A stretch of 64,000 bases of DNA from Mesonia phycicola (GTDB lineage: Bacteria > Bacteroidota > Bacteroidia > Flavobacteriales > Flavobacteriaceae). Positions 35,973 through 45,625 of this stretch are shown piece by piece; positions within the stretch are counted from its first letter, which is position 1; each line of letters starts with the position of its first letter. The notes beneath the pieces are model-generated. The model saw only the letters and a program-made list of their open reading frames with translations, did not search any database and was not told where the DNA came from. The stretch is from the NCBI RefSeq assembly GCF_900141885.1, contig NZ_FQYY01000009.1, positions 62,001 to 126,000 of the forward strand, read 5' to 3'. A program made the translations under genes and the position numbers.

Positions 35973-38351
35973 ATGAGTGAGAATAATGTTGCTTCAGACA
36001 AATCCTTGCAGGAAAGTGAAGATATTAAAAATATTATTTTACAATATTTAAGGTATTGGCCATATTTTATCTTATCTGTACTTGCTTTTCTTACAGGTGC
36101 ATATATCTATTTAAGGTACTCTACTCCAATTTATAATACTTCTGCAAAAATTAAAATTTTAAAGGATGATGAGGGCGGAATTGATTTATCGGGTTTAAGT
36201 AAATCTACAACTTTATTTAATTATAGTAAACTTAATTTAGAGAACGAGATTGAAGTATTAAAATCTAGACGTTTAATTAATAAAGTTATTAGTACATTAG
36301 ATTTAACTACTACTTATTATAAGCAATTAAGATTTAGAGAACAGTTACTTTTTAACAAAGGACTTCCTTTTAAACTTAAACCAGTAGATGATAGTCTAAC
36401 GTTAAATCAAAATTTTGAGATTACTTTTTTAGATGAGCAAAGTTTCAAAATTTCATTGTTAGAACAAGGAGAAAGCTATAGCTATAAATTTGGAGATACA
36501 ATTTCAAATTTTACTAATCCTATTGTAGTTTATAGAAACCTAGGCTTCACAGAATCTTTAGCTTCTTATGATAAGCAAGTCTATACTATTTACAATACAT
36601 CTGTTGAAAATAAAATTAGTGAATTATCTAACAAGATTAGTATTAACCCTTTGGGTAAAAGTAGTAGTATACTTTCTTCAAGTATGCAAGGGCCTAATAA
36701 AGAGAGAAATGAGGTGATTTTAAACACTTTAGTAAAAGTGTTTAATGAAGATGGTATCGAAGATAAGAGGTTAGTATCTAAGCGAACTATGGAGTTTATC
36801 ATAGATCGTTTGCAATTTTTAGAAAGTGAGTTAGATACAGTAGAATCTGGCTTGGTAGGTTTTAAAGAGGCTAATGATGTGGTAGATGTAGAGTCAAGTG
36901 TAGAACAGCTTTTTTCTAAAGAATCTGTTTCAGAGGAGAAAAGGTTTGAGATGTCTACGCAAATTGCTGTTGCAGAAGAGTTTGAAAACTTAATGCAAAA
37001 TCAAGATGAATTTGCATTATTACCCGCAAACTTAGGTATAGAAAATGCTTCTATAAATCAATTAACAAGTGTCTATAATGATTTGATTTTAGATAGAGAG
37101 AGGCTTTTAATATCTTCTACAGAAGAAAACCCGATGGTCTTACAATTAAATGAAAAACTAAATCAACTAAAGGGTAATTTGTTAAAAAATATAGACAATC
37201 ATTTAACAAGTTTGAAAATATCTTTTCAAAAATTTCAATCTCGTGAAGGGAAATATACTGGTGAAATAGGTACTTTGCCACAAAAAGAGAAAGACTTACG
37301 AAACATATTAAGACAGCAAGAAATTAAAGAGAGGCTTTATTTGTTCTTGCTTCAGAAAAGAGAAGAAGCAGCATTGTCTTTTGCAATTACTTCTCCTACT
37401 TTGAAAGTTGTTGATTATGCTTTTACCTCTAATTCTCCAATTAAGCCTAGTAGAAATTTAATTTTGTTTGGGTCTTTTTTTGTAGGCTTAATAATTCCTG
37501 TTGCTTTTCTGTATGTGAAGTTTCTTTTAAATACTAAAATATACCGAAGAGAAGAGATTGAAAGTAGATTGCCAGCAATAGATATTTTAGGTGAAATTCC
37601 TCAGTTACCCTCATCTCATGATAAATTAGTACATCAGCAAGATCACAGTATTTTGGCAGAGTCTTTTAGAATATTAAGAACCAATTTATCGCAAATTATA
37701 GATAAGGCTAATGGAAAAACGTTAAAAAGTGATTCTAATGTTGTTTTTGTTACTTCTTCTATAAAAGGAGAAGGGAAAACTTTTACAGCAATTAATTTAT
37801 CTAGAATTATTGCTTCTTCGGGTAAAAAAGTTCTGCTATTAGGTTGCGATTTAAGAAACCCGCAATTACATACTTATTTTGGTATGGAGAAAGAAGATAT
37901 AACTGGAATTTCAGATTATTTATATAACCCAAGTAAATCTTTAGAAAGTTTTATAAAAAAATTTCAAACAGAGTTTAGTAATCTAGATATTATTTTTTCA
38001 GGAAGTGTTCCTCCAAATCCAGCAGAATTACTGATGGGTAAGGACTTTAAAGATATGGTAGAATATCTAAAAACTAAATACGATTACATTGTGGTAGATA
38101 CCGCTCCTACAATTTATGTTACAGATACTTTTTTAATTGCAAACGAAGCAGATGTTACGGTTTACGTAGTTAAGCAAGGTTTAACAGAGAAAAAATTAAT
38201 GAATCATATTCGAGTTATCGATGCTAAAAATAAACTAAAAAATATATCTATAACCTTAAATGGTGTTTCTGGGCATACTAATTTTGGTTATGGTTATGGT
38301 TACGCTTATACAGAAACTCAAAAGAAGAAATCTATCTTTAAGTTTAAATAG
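35973..38351 (+). CDS. wzc: Polysaccharide co-polymerase / tyrosine autokinase, Wzc-like
   Basis: A 792-residue inner-membrane protein. Wzz domain with a helix near 28-48, a long periplasmic coiled coil (about 270-470), a second helix near 498-518, then a BY-kinase domain with Walker A IKGEGKT near 598, Walker A' LLLGCDLRN near 625 and Walker B YIVVDTAPT near 707. The C-terminus ends in a Gly-Tyr cluster, GYGYGYAYTE, the usual autophosphorylation site. It sets chain length and gates export with Wza. A terminator follows. Confidence 0.93.
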   Translation: MSENNVASDKSLQESEDIKNIILQYLRYWPYFILSVLAFLTGAYIYLRYSTPIYNTSAKIKILKDDEGGIDLSGLSKSTTLFNYSKLNLENEIEVLKSRRLINKVISTLDLTTTYYKQLRFREQLLFNKGLPFKLKPVDDSLTLNQNFEITFLDEQSFKISLLEQGESYSYKFGDTISNFTNPIVVYRNLGFTESLASYDKQVYTIYNTSVENKISELSNKISINPLGKSSSILSSSMQGPNKERNEVILNTLVKVFNEDGIEDKRLVSKRTMEFIIDRLQFLESELDTVESGLVGFKEANDVVDVESSVEQLFSKESVSEEKRFEMSTQIAVAEEFENLMQNQDEFALLPANLGIENASINQLTSVYNDLILDRERLLISSTEENPMVLQLNEKLNQLKGNLLKNIDNHLTSLKISFQKFQSREGKYTGEIGTLPQKEKDLRNILRQQEIKERLYLFLLQKREEAALSFAITSPTLKVVDYAFTSNSPIKPSRNLILFGSFFVGLIIPVAFLYVKFLLNTKIYRREEIESRLPAIDILGEIPQLPSSHDKLVHQQDHSILAESFRILRTNLSQIIDKANGKTLKSDSNVVFVTSSIKGEGKTFTAINLSRIIASSGKKVLLLGCDLRNPQLHTYFGMEKEDITGISDYLYNPSKSLESFIKKFQTEFSNLDIIFSGSVPPNPAELLMGKDFKDMVEYLKTKYDYIVVDTAPTIYVTDTFLIANEADVTVYVVKQGLTEKKLMNHIRVIDAKNKLKNISITLNGVSGHTNFGYGYGYAYTETQKKKSIFKFK

Positions 38352-38393
38352 CAATTTTTTTATAAACTAATATTAGTTTGTTTTGTTATAATT

Positions 38394-38421
38394 AACCTGA
38401 ATTTATATTTCAGGTTTTTTT
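38394..38421 (+). terminator. Intrinsic terminator after wzc
   Basis: Arms AACCTGAA (38394-38401) and TTCAGGTT (38409-38416) form a perfect 8-bp stem with a 7-base loop, followed by a run of T up to 38421. Confidence 0.8.
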
Positions 38422-38635
38422 ATACGTAATTAATAACAAAAAGTAAGAACTCTATTCCATTACAATATAATAAATTTTATATCTAATGATACTATTGCTA
38501 AACACTTTTAGGCTTCCTTAGTAATATAAATTTTCGATAACAAAGCAGTTGTTGTATGGTCTATTTTAGACTTTTTGCTGCTGTTCTTTGTGGGGTATAT
38601 AGTAGGTAAATGTTCTTTAATTGAAATATAGAACA
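38422..38635. other. Intergenic stretch between two terminators, possible gene remnant
   Basis: This 214-bp stretch lies between the wzc and ompA terminators. No complete gene is present. A frame at 38536-38631 on the plus strand, without a start codon, reads as a hydrophobic peptide (VVVWSILDFLLLFFVGYIVGK) before a TAG; it may be the end of a lost membrane protein gene or chance. Confidence 0.3.
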
Positions 38636-38667
38636 AATAAAAAAGAGAGCCTATAGCTCTCTTTTTT
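38636..38667 (-). terminator. Terminator of the OmpA-family gene
   Basis: Arms AAAAGAGAGC (38641-38650) and GCTCTCTTTT (38656-38665) form a perfect 10-bp stem with a 5-base loop, with T runs on both sides. It lies 24 bp beyond the ompA stop on the minus strand. Confidence 0.85.
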
Positions 38668-38690
38668 ATTATAATATGTTGTTGATATAA

Positions 38691-39953
38691 TTACTTAATT
38701 TTAAAAGTAACTCTTCTAACTAATTGTCTTGCTTCTGCAGAAGTTTTATCTACAGAGCTGTCTACTCCGTTACCAACGTGTTTCAATCTTGATGCGTCAA
38801 TACCAGAAGCAATAACGATGTTGTATACTCGTTCTGCTCTTCTATTAGATAATTCTTCATTGTAAGCTGCATTTCCTAATTCATCTGCATAACCAATTAA
38901 TTCAGCTTTTACAGAAGGATTTTCTCGCATGTAAGTAATAACATAATTAATTGCTTCTAAAGAATATGTGTGTGGTTTGTCACTGTTTAATGGGAAGTAA
39001 ACATTTACGTAGCCATCGTTAAGTAACTTTTTGATATCAAAGTTTTCTTTGCTTTCTGCAAATTCTTGCTTAGAAGTATATCTTTGGTCTAAAGAAGACT
39101 CAATTTCATCTGGAATACCATTTTCATTTTTATCAACCGCGAAACCTTTAGAGTCTACAGCAACACCATTCATTGTATTAGGTTCTCTATCTAAATAATT
39201 AGGTACACCATCTTGATCTTCATCTCTCAGATCTTCTTCTAGTTTGGCAACTCTATCTTGTATGGAGTCTAATTCTTTCTTTAACTCCGTATTTTCACTC
39301 TTGTCTACCCAATCAGCGTGAGTTTTGTGTTTTCCTAAATAAACATTAATACCAATAGAAGCATTAGTTAAAAGCCCATCAAAACCTAAATTTTCAGTTT
39401 CTTCTTGGCCATCCCAAGTATAGTTTTGGTTAATATTTCCTACAATACTAAGATCTGCATATAGAGCAATTCTATTACTTAATCTTACTTGTGGAGTAAT
39501 ACCAGCAGTAACAATAGTCATATAGTCGTCGTCAAATGTAGCGTCATCAAATTTAATCATCGCCATTCCACCACCACCGTGAGCAAGTAAGTTAATTCTG
39601 TTAGTCCATTCTCTAAAGTTTAAAATAGAACCTAAATTTAAAACCCCTTCTATAGAAGCTCTGTAAAATTGTGTAGAAAATTCAGGAACCCCTTCTCCTT
39701 CAGAAATATCATTAATTCCAGCATTGGCTTTAAGTCCAAATTTATCGTTAAACATATATCTAACTCCAAGGTCTGCATTCCAAGCTCCAAAAGTAGGAGA
39801 GTAGTATCCTTCAGCATAAGGTCTACTAGACTCATTAAGACCACCACCTACATCAATAGACCATTTGTTGTAACCTGTTTCTTTTTCTTCTTCTTGTGCC
39901 TGCATGGTTAATCCAATAAGTGCAGAAAATAATAGAAATGTAATTTTCTTCAT
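38691..39953 (-). CDS. OmpA-family outer-membrane protein with TSP3-like calcium repeats
   Basis: A 420-residue protein: signal peptide (1-19), an 8-strand beta-barrel (about 25-210), a short coiled coil (ELKKELDSIQDRVAKLEEDL, near 222-241), thrombospondin type-3-like Asp-rich repeats (DEDQDGVPNYLD and DKNENGIPDEIE, near 244-280), and a C-terminal OmpA peptidoglycan-binding domain (about 310-420) with GYADELGNAAYNEELSNRRA. It anchors the outer membrane to the wall. It is on the opposite strand to the polysaccharide genes on both sides and has its own terminator, so it is probably independent of them. Confidence 0.92.
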   Translation of the reverse strand: MKKITFLLFSALIGLTMQAQEEEKETGYNKWSIDVGGGLNESSRPYAEGYYSPTFGAWNADLGVRYMFNDKFGLKANAGINDISEGEGVPEFSTQFYRASIEGVLNLGSILNFREWTNRINLLAHGGGGMAMIKFDDATFDDDYMTIVTAGITPQVRLSNRIALYADLSIVGNINQNYTWDGQEETENLGFDGLLTNASIGINVYLGKHKTHADWVDKSENTELKKELDSIQDRVAKLEEDLRDEDQDGVPNYLDREPNTMNGVAVDSKGFAVDKNENGIPDEIESSLDQRYTSKQEFAESKENFDIKKLLNDGYVNVYFPLNSDKPHTYSLEAINYVITYMRENPSVKAELIGYADELGNAAYNEELSNRRAERVYNIVIASGIDASRLKHVGNGVDSSVDKTSAEARQLVRRVTFKIK

Positions 39954-40141
39954 AATTTTTCTTTATTAATCCTCTAGGGCTTCGCCTGAAATTTTGTGTA
40001 AAGATATGACAAAAATCGTTTTACAGAAAAAAATGGGTTTAAATTATGTTTATTTACAAATAAGACTAATGCTAAAATTATTATTTTAATTTTGAGTTTT
40101 TATTTAATCAAGTATATATTTAATAAAATTATTTTAATTAT

Positions 40142-41647
40142 ATGAATCAATTCAAAACCGGAGCTTTAATTAGTTACTTGTCTATTTTTGTAACTAATAT
40201 TTCAGGGTTGTTGTTAACACCTTATATAATAAGAAGATTAGGTACTTCTGAGTATGGCGTGTATGTTCTTGTTGGTTCTATAATAGCATACTTATCCGTT
40301 TTAGATTTTGGTTTAAATAACGCAGTAGCTAAGTATGTAACGAAATATAGATTAAAATCAGAAAAGGAAAGTGAAGCTAATTTTTTAGGACTAATTTCTT
40401 TAAATTTCTTAGGTTTACTAATTATTATTTCAATTATAGGGGTTTTAATTTGTTTAAATTTCGAAAATTTTTTTAGTAAAAATTTGACAGTAAAGGAAAT
40501 TGAGTTAGGTAGTAAATTAGTGCCTTTAGTTATTTTTAATGTAATTCTTGTGCTGCCATCTTCTATATTAACCGCATACTGTCATGCTTATAATAAGTTT
40601 GTTTTTCCAAAAATTACAATGCTTCTAAAAACAATTTTGAGGGCAGCTTTCGTTTTTTTCTTTTTATATATAGGTTTTAAAGCGGTTGCAATTGTATTAA
40701 TAGATACTTTTTTTAATTTATTAATGACTGCTAGTTTATTGTTTTTTTGTTTACAAAGAATAAAAGTAAAGGTGAAGTTTAGTAAAATAGATTTTAAATT
40801 GTGGCATGAAATACTATATTATTCTTTTTGGATTTTTTTAGCAAGTTTAGTGTTAAAGTTTCAATGGCAAGGTGGGCAAGCTATAGCAGGTAGGCAATTA
40901 GGAGCTTCTTCTGTTGCGGTTTTTGCAATAGGGATAATGTTGGGGGGGTATTATAATGCCTTTGCCTTTGCAATTAATAGTATGATTTTGCCAAGAGCTG
41001 TAAATATGATAGAACAAAAAAAAAATTCCGTGGAAATTACAAATGATATGGTGAAAATAGCTCGTTATATTTTAATGATACTTTTACTTATTTTAAGTGG
41101 TTTTTTTCTTTTTGGGCAGTTATTTATAAAATTATGGGTAGGAGATTTCTATCTTCCTGCTTGGTATATAGCAATATTATTTATGCTAGTAAGAACTATA
41201 CCTATTATTCAAGTATATGGAAGGTCTATTTTAGAAGCAAAAAACAAAAATAGATATAAATCTCTTTTAAATTTTGTAACAGCAAGTTTAGCATTAATTA
41301 TAGCGTATTTTTTAGCTCCTGTCTATGGGTTAAAAGCTATTTATATGTCCATATTAATAGCAATGGTAATTGATTCTATCTTAATGAATCTTTATTACAA
41401 AAAAGTTTTTGATTTTTTAATATGGAGATTTTTTAGAGAAAGTTTTTTACCCTTTATTATTGTAACATTATTTTTAGGCTCTTTTTTTTATTTTATAATG
41501 GATTTGTGCTACCTAAATAGTTGGGTAGACTTACTAATGTTTACTATAATTTACGGAATTTCTTATGTTTTAATAATTTATAATTTGTTACTGAGCAATG
41601 AAGAAAAACATACGCTTTTAAGTCTTTTTAATATTAAAATAAAGTAA
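40142..41647 (+). CDS. wzx: Oligosaccharide flippase, Wzx-type
   Basis: A 501-residue membrane protein with about 12-14 helices and the MOP-superfamily opening (YIIRRLGTSEYGVYVLVGSI near 28-47 and LDFGLNNAVAKYVTKY near 54-69). It moves lipid-linked repeat units across the inner membrane. First gene of a tightly packed ten-gene run that ends at 50007. The preceding 188 bp have no clear promoter. Confidence 0.9.
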   Translation: MNQFKTGALISYLSIFVTNISGLLLTPYIIRRLGTSEYGVYVLVGSIIAYLSVLDFGLNNAVAKYVTKYRLKSEKESEANFLGLISLNFLGLLIIISIIGVLICLNFENFFSKNLTVKEIELGSKLVPLVIFNVILVLPSSILTAYCHAYNKFVFPKITMLLKTILRAAFVFFFLYIGFKAVAIVLIDTFFNLLMTASLLFFCLQRIKVKVKFSKIDFKLWHEILYYSFWIFLASLVLKFQWQGGQAIAGRQLGASSVAVFAIGIMLGGYYNAFAFAINSMILPRAVNMIEQKKNSVEITNDMVKIARYILMILLLILSGFFLFGQLFIKLWVGDFYLPAWYIAILFMLVRTIPIIQVYGRSILEAKNKNRYKSLLNFVTASLALIIAYFLAPVYGLKAIYMSILIAMVIDSILMNLYYKKVFDFLIWRFFRESFLPFIIVTLFLGSFFYFIMDLCYLNSWVDLLMFTIIYGISYVLIIYNLLLSNEEKHTLLSLFNIKIK

Positions 41648-41662
41648 TTATAAATCTCACTT

Positions 41663-42421
41663 ATGATATATCTAGGTTTGAGAATACCTGTTTTAAATTT
41701 ATTTACAAAACCCAATAAAAAGGCTATGTGGGTTTTTGGTATGCAAAAAACAGGTACTACGGCTATAGCAAGTTTATTAGCTACGCGGTCTGGAAAGAGT
41801 TGTACTTTAGATACTAAATATTTATGGGGTGATTATTATAAAGATATTATAAATAAAAAATTATGTTTCAATAATCACATAAATAAGTTCTCTTATCCAT
41901 TTTCTAAAGATATCATTAAAGAACCTTCAGCTTCGTTGATGATTAATCAAATAGAAAAGGTATTTAAATTAAAAAAATACATTTTTATAACAAGACACCC
42001 GTTAGATACTATAAGATCTATTCTTAATCGCTTAAATATACCAGGAAACAAAAAAAGTATTAATATTGAATCTATACACCCTGATTGGCAAATTCATTTT
42101 AGTTCAGGAGAGTCATACGTTAGAGATCTTGCAATATTATATGTTAAAGTTTATTCTCAAGAAAATTATATTTTTTCAGATAACTGTGTGTTAGTTAAGT
42201 ATGAAGATTTTGTAGAAGACAAACTAACATTTATTGATGGCTTGTTAGATGAATTTGATTTTGAAAAAAAGAATGATATTACAAATATTTTAGATAAAAA
42301 TTTTCAACCTAAGGGGCAGGTTGTAAAAGATTATGTGTCATATTTTGGAGAAGAAAATTACAATGAAATAAAAGCAATCACGGAACAAGTTGCGCAAAAG
42401 TTTAATTATAATTTTATTTGA
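41663..42421 (+). CDS. Sulfotransferase family protein
   Basis: A 252-residue cytosolic protein with the PAPS-binding elements of sulfotransferases: the 5'-phosphosulfate loop GMQKTGTTAIASLL near 26-39 and the 3'-phosphate strand ITRHPLDTIRSI near 108-119. The family moves sulfate from PAPS onto a hydroxyl or amine. Placed between the flippase and a GT56 gene inside the polysaccharide cluster, it probably sulfates the repeat unit. No PAPS synthesis genes are in the window. Family is clear; the acceptor is inferred. Confidence 0.82.
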   Translation: MIYLGLRIPVLNLFTKPNKKAMWVFGMQKTGTTAIASLLATRSGKSCTLDTKYLWGDYYKDIINKKLCFNNHINKFSYPFSKDIIKEPSASLMINQIEKVFKLKKYIFITRHPLDTIRSILNRLNIPGNKKSINIESIHPDWQIHFSSGESYVRDLAILYVKVYSQENYIFSDNCVLVKYEDFVEDKLTFIDGLLDEFDFEKKNDITNILDKNFQPKGQVVKDYVSYFGEENYNEIKAITEQVAQKFNYNFI

Positions 42422-42428
42422 ACTTATA

Positions 42429-43574
42429 ATGAAAATACTTCACTTAATTGATAATGAGAAATTTACTAATTATGCTATTGAGATGGCTATCAGTTCTAAA
42501 GCTAATATAGAATTTAAAATTTCACATGATTTTTTGGTGCTTGGAGAAGATACACAACTTATATCTAGAGCATATCAAGATTTAGTTACATTTATACCAA
42601 ATTTTAAATTATATAAAAGTTATATAGAAAAATCTAATGTGGAAATTTTAGTTATTCATTGCTTGACAGTATTTAAGTGCATGGCCTTATATAATTCAAT
42701 GAAAAATTTTAAATCTGTATGTTGGAGTATGTGGGGAGTAGATTTTTATTCTTCCCCCTATTATAAACAAGAATTGTATGGTAATGAAACAAAAAATATT
42801 AGGCATAAATTTTTTAAATATGATGTAAAAAAAATATTAAGGCCACTTTTTTATTATATGAAATATGGTACAACGTATAAAAAATCTTTTCTTTATGTTA
42901 TCAAACATGTTGATTTTGTTTCCCCTATAATTCCAAATGAATTTGACTTGATTAAAAAAATACCATCATTTAAGGGAGAGTATTTGGCATATGGTAATGG
43001 GGATATTGAATCATTATCTAATTTTATTTCACCAGAATCTAAAAATGTAAATAATATTTTTATTGGTAATTCCTCTACATATGAATCTAACCATATAGAA
43101 GTGATGAGAAAAATTTATAAAGAAGGGCTTGAGGAAGGTCAAAAAATATTTGTTCCTTTAAGTTATGGAGGTAATGAAAAATATAAATTAGAGTTAGTGA
43201 AAGTTGGGAAATCCTTATTTGGAGATAAATTTGTTCCTATCTTTGATTTTTTAAAATTAAAGGAATATAATCATATCCTAAATTCTTGTAGTTATGCTTT
43301 TTTTAACCATAAACGTCAACAAGCAGTTGGGAATATTTTGCCGCTATTATTGCAAGGAAAAAAAGTTTTTCTCTCTGGAGATAATATACTTTATAATTAT
43401 TTTTTAGATATAGGTATAAAAGTTTTTAACATTAATTTACCATATAATTCTGCTTTTTTATCAAGTACTGAAATTAAAATCAACAGAGAAATAGTGCTTA
43501 CATATTTTAGTAGAGAAAAAATTATCAATAACCATTATTTGTTTTATAAAACTTTAGTAGATGCTTCAAAGTAA
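42429..43574 (+). CDS. GT56 glycosyltransferase, TDP-Fuc4NAc transferase-like (WecF family)
   Basis: The start is placed at the ATG at 42429, seven bases after the sulfotransferase stop, giving MKILHLIDNEKFTNYAIEMA and 381 residues; an upstream in-frame ATG at 42390 would overlap the neighbour and adds no conserved sequence. Recognisable GT56 features are CWSMWGVDFYSSP near 98-110, IGNSSTYESNHIEVM near 214-228, and FVPLSYGGNEKY near 242-253. WecF adds 4-acetamido-4,6-dideoxygalactose to enterobacterial common antigen lipid II. No dTDP-Fuc4NAc synthesis genes are in the window, so the donor may differ. The gene is visibly AT-rich even for this genome. Confidence 0.75.
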   Translation: MKILHLIDNEKFTNYAIEMAISSKANIEFKISHDFLVLGEDTQLISRAYQDLVTFIPNFKLYKSYIEKSNVEILVIHCLTVFKCMALYNSMKNFKSVCWSMWGVDFYSSPYYKQELYGNETKNIRHKFFKYDVKKILRPLFYYMKYGTTYKKSFLYVIKHVDFVSPIIPNEFDLIKKIPSFKGEYLAYGNGDIESLSNFISPESKNVNNIFIGNSSTYESNHIEVMRKIYKEGLEEGQKIFVPLSYGGNEKYKLELVKVGKSLFGDKFVPIFDFLKLKEYNHILNSCSYAFFNHKRQQAVGNILPLLLQGKKVFLSGDNILYNYFLDIGIKVFNINLPYNSAFLSSTEIKINREIVLTYFSREKIINNHYLFYKTLVDASK

Positions 43575-44538
43575 TAAATTAAAGTTGTCCATTTTAATTC
43601 CTGTCTATAACTGCGAAAAATTTATAGATCGTTGTGTAAAAAGCATCGTAAATCAGAATTCTGTGTTTGATTTAGAAGTGGTAATTGTAAACGATGGTTC
43701 TATAGATAATACTGCTGATATTATAAATAATTTAGCTGCAAAATATTCCTACATAAAAGTTTATCATCAAAAAAACCAAGGGGTTTATAAAGCACGAAAT
43801 TTCGGTTTAAAGAAGTTGAGAGGAGACTATTTATGGATGTTAGATGCAGACGATTATATTGCAAAAGATGCTTTTATAAATTTATCTAATGCTTTTGAAG
43901 AAGTAGATGTATTTCATTTAGGTTATCGACAAGAAAACAAGGATGAAAATTTTGATTATCGTTTGCCGCCAGGTAAAGATTTGGAAATTGTAGATGGAAT
44001 AGAATTTTTAGATAGAAATGACGGTCGTTTATTCCTGTGGAATAATATTTATTCCTTAAAATTTTTACAGGAAAATAATTTTACTTTTTTAGCAAAATCG
44101 GTTAGTCTCGAAGATTCTTTATTTAATTTACAAGTTTTTTCTAAGGCTAGTAAAGTGAAATTTATTAAAAAATGTTTTTATAGCTATTTACATAATGAAA
44201 ACTCAATTTCGAAAACAAAGTCAAAAGAACATTTGTTAAAACAAGGAGAGAGTTCAATAAATGTTCATTTAAATACAAGAAAACTTAGAGATAATTATCC
44301 ACAAAATTCTAGAGAGTACAAAGTAATACACGAACGCTTATCCCATTCAATACTTGGTTTTTTTTATAGTTTGTATATAGAGAAATACCCCTTAAACTAT
44401 ATTAAAAAAATTTTCATTTTATATAAAGAAGAAAAACTTTTGCCAATAAGTAAATCTAATAAAACTATAAAATTGGTTATTTTTGAACAATTAATCAATT
44501 TGAAGTGGCCTTTCCTTTGGTTGTGTAAACTAAAATAA
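43561..44538 (+). CDS. GT2 family glycosyltransferase
   Basis: A 325-residue GT-A enzyme: LSILIPVYNCEKF near 9-21, VNDGSIDNT near 44-52 and the metal-binding MLDADDY near 95-101. The C-terminal part is variable and includes a hydrophobic tail (about 305-322). It overlaps the GT56 gene by 14 bp and precedes the polymerase gene by 4 bp. It adds one sugar of the repeat unit; donor and linkage are unknown. Confidence 0.85.
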   Translation: MLQSNKLKLSILIPVYNCEKFIDRCVKSIVNQNSVFDLEVVIVNDGSIDNTADIINNLAAKYSYIKVYHQKNQGVYKARNFGLKKLRGDYLWMLDADDYIAKDAFINLSNAFEEVDVFHLGYRQENKDENFDYRLPPGKDLEIVDGIEFLDRNDGRLFLWNNIYSLKFLQENNFTFLAKSVSLEDSLFNLQVFSKASKVKFIKKCFYSYLHNENSISKTKSKEHLLKQGESSINVHLNTRKLRDNYPQNSREYKVIHERLSHSILGFFYSLYIEKYPLNYIKKIFILYKEEKLLPISKSNKTIKLVIFEQLINLKWPFLWLCKLK

Positions 44539-44542
44539 ATCT

Positions 44543-45625
44543 ATGCTTGTTTACCTAATTTTATTTGTAGGTTTTGTTTTTTTTTATTTTCAAAATAATC
44601 AAAGCCCATCTATTGGTATTTATCTTTTTTTTGGTTTTGCAATATTAATAGCAGGCTTTAGAGATATGATTGGTGGCTTTGATGTGTACATCTATTCTGA
44701 TGTTTTTGAGCATGACCTAGATCAGTTTGCTCAGTTGCAAATATTTGACCCTGGATTTATGGCATATTTTGCCTTGATTAAACAAGTAGATGATACAAGA
44801 GAATGGATGTTATTAATCTCCTCTATTATTGTTTTAGGAACTCATTTTTATAGTATAAAAAAACTGAGCCCTTTATTTTACGTCTCTTTATTTATCTATT
44901 TTGCTAAATTTTATTTGATGTCTTTTGTATATATAAGGCAAGGGATGGCAATGGTGTTGGTTTGGTTAGCCTTTACTTTTATCAAAAAAGAAAAAAAAAT
45001 ATGGATATGGGTTTTAGCAATTGCAGCAGTTTTTATGCATAAAACCGCAATTGTGGTGCTTCCTTTTTTATTGGTTAGAAATAGAGCGTTCTCTCTTTTT
45101 CAAGTTTTTAGTATTAGTATTATTGCAGGTATAGTGAGTTTATCACCTATAGGAGACTTCCTGTTAGGGAGTGCTATTGAAAATATAGATGATAAAAAGC
45201 TAGAGGTTTATGCTGATAAAAGTGGAGGGGTGAATATTTTTTATTTAATAGAAGGTTTTTTAGTTATTTTTCTAGTGTTGACTTATCGAACCAAAATGTA
45301 TGTAGATGAAAATAAGAGATGGATTTTAAATGGATTGTTATTTTATGGGTTGATTATATTGCTAAGTTTGACCAATGCTACTTTTATCCGTTTTGCTTGG
45401 TACTATTTTATTTTTGTAGTAATTGGCTTACCTTATTTAATATTAGAAACACTTTCTTTAGAAAAAATGAAACTATTTAAAACCGTTGTTTTTTTATATT
45501 ATACGGCAATTTTTTTTCGATTAATGTTAGTGTACGATGGAGGAGACTTTATGCCGTATAAAAGTATTTTTCAAGATTTTAATAGGGATGGACAGTGGGA
45601 ACATATGGAATATCGTTATGAATAA
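44543..45625 (+). CDS. EpsG-family membrane protein, probable polysaccharide polymerase (Wzy role)
   Basis: A 360-residue protein with about ten hydrophobic helices and the EpsG signature FRDMIGGFDVYIY near 41-53 and SFVYIRQGMAMVLVWLAF near 127-144. In clusters with Wzx and a Wza/Wzc pair this family fills the Wzy polymerase position. It overlaps the next GT2 gene by 8 bp. Confidence 0.82.
   Translation: MLVYLILFVGFVFFYFQNNQSPSIGIYLFFGFAILIAGFRDMIGGFDVYIYSDVFEHDLDQFAQLQIFDPGFMAYFALIKQVDDTREWMLLISSIIVLGTHFYSIKKLSPLFYVSLFIYFAKFYLMSFVYIRQGMAMVLVWLAFTFIKKEKKIWIWVLAIAAVFMHKTAIVVLPFLLVRNRAFSLFQVFSISIIAGIVSLSPIGDFLLGSAIENIDDKKLEVYADKSGGVNIFYLIEGFLVIFLVLTYRTKMYVDENKRWILNGLLFYGLIILLSLTNATFIRFAWYYFIFVVIGLPYLILETLSLEKMKLFKTVVFLYYTAIFFRLMLVYDGGDFMPYKSIFQDFNRDGQWEHMEYRYE

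Noticed and set aside
42390-42428. Longer N-terminus for the GT56 protein
   Set aside because: The extra 13 residues overlap the sulfotransferase gene and precede the natural opening MKILHLID.
45537-45617. Longer N-terminus for the second GT2 protein
   Set aside because: The extra 27 residues are read out of frame over the polymerase C-terminus; the ATGAATAA overlap start at 45618 is typical for this cluster.
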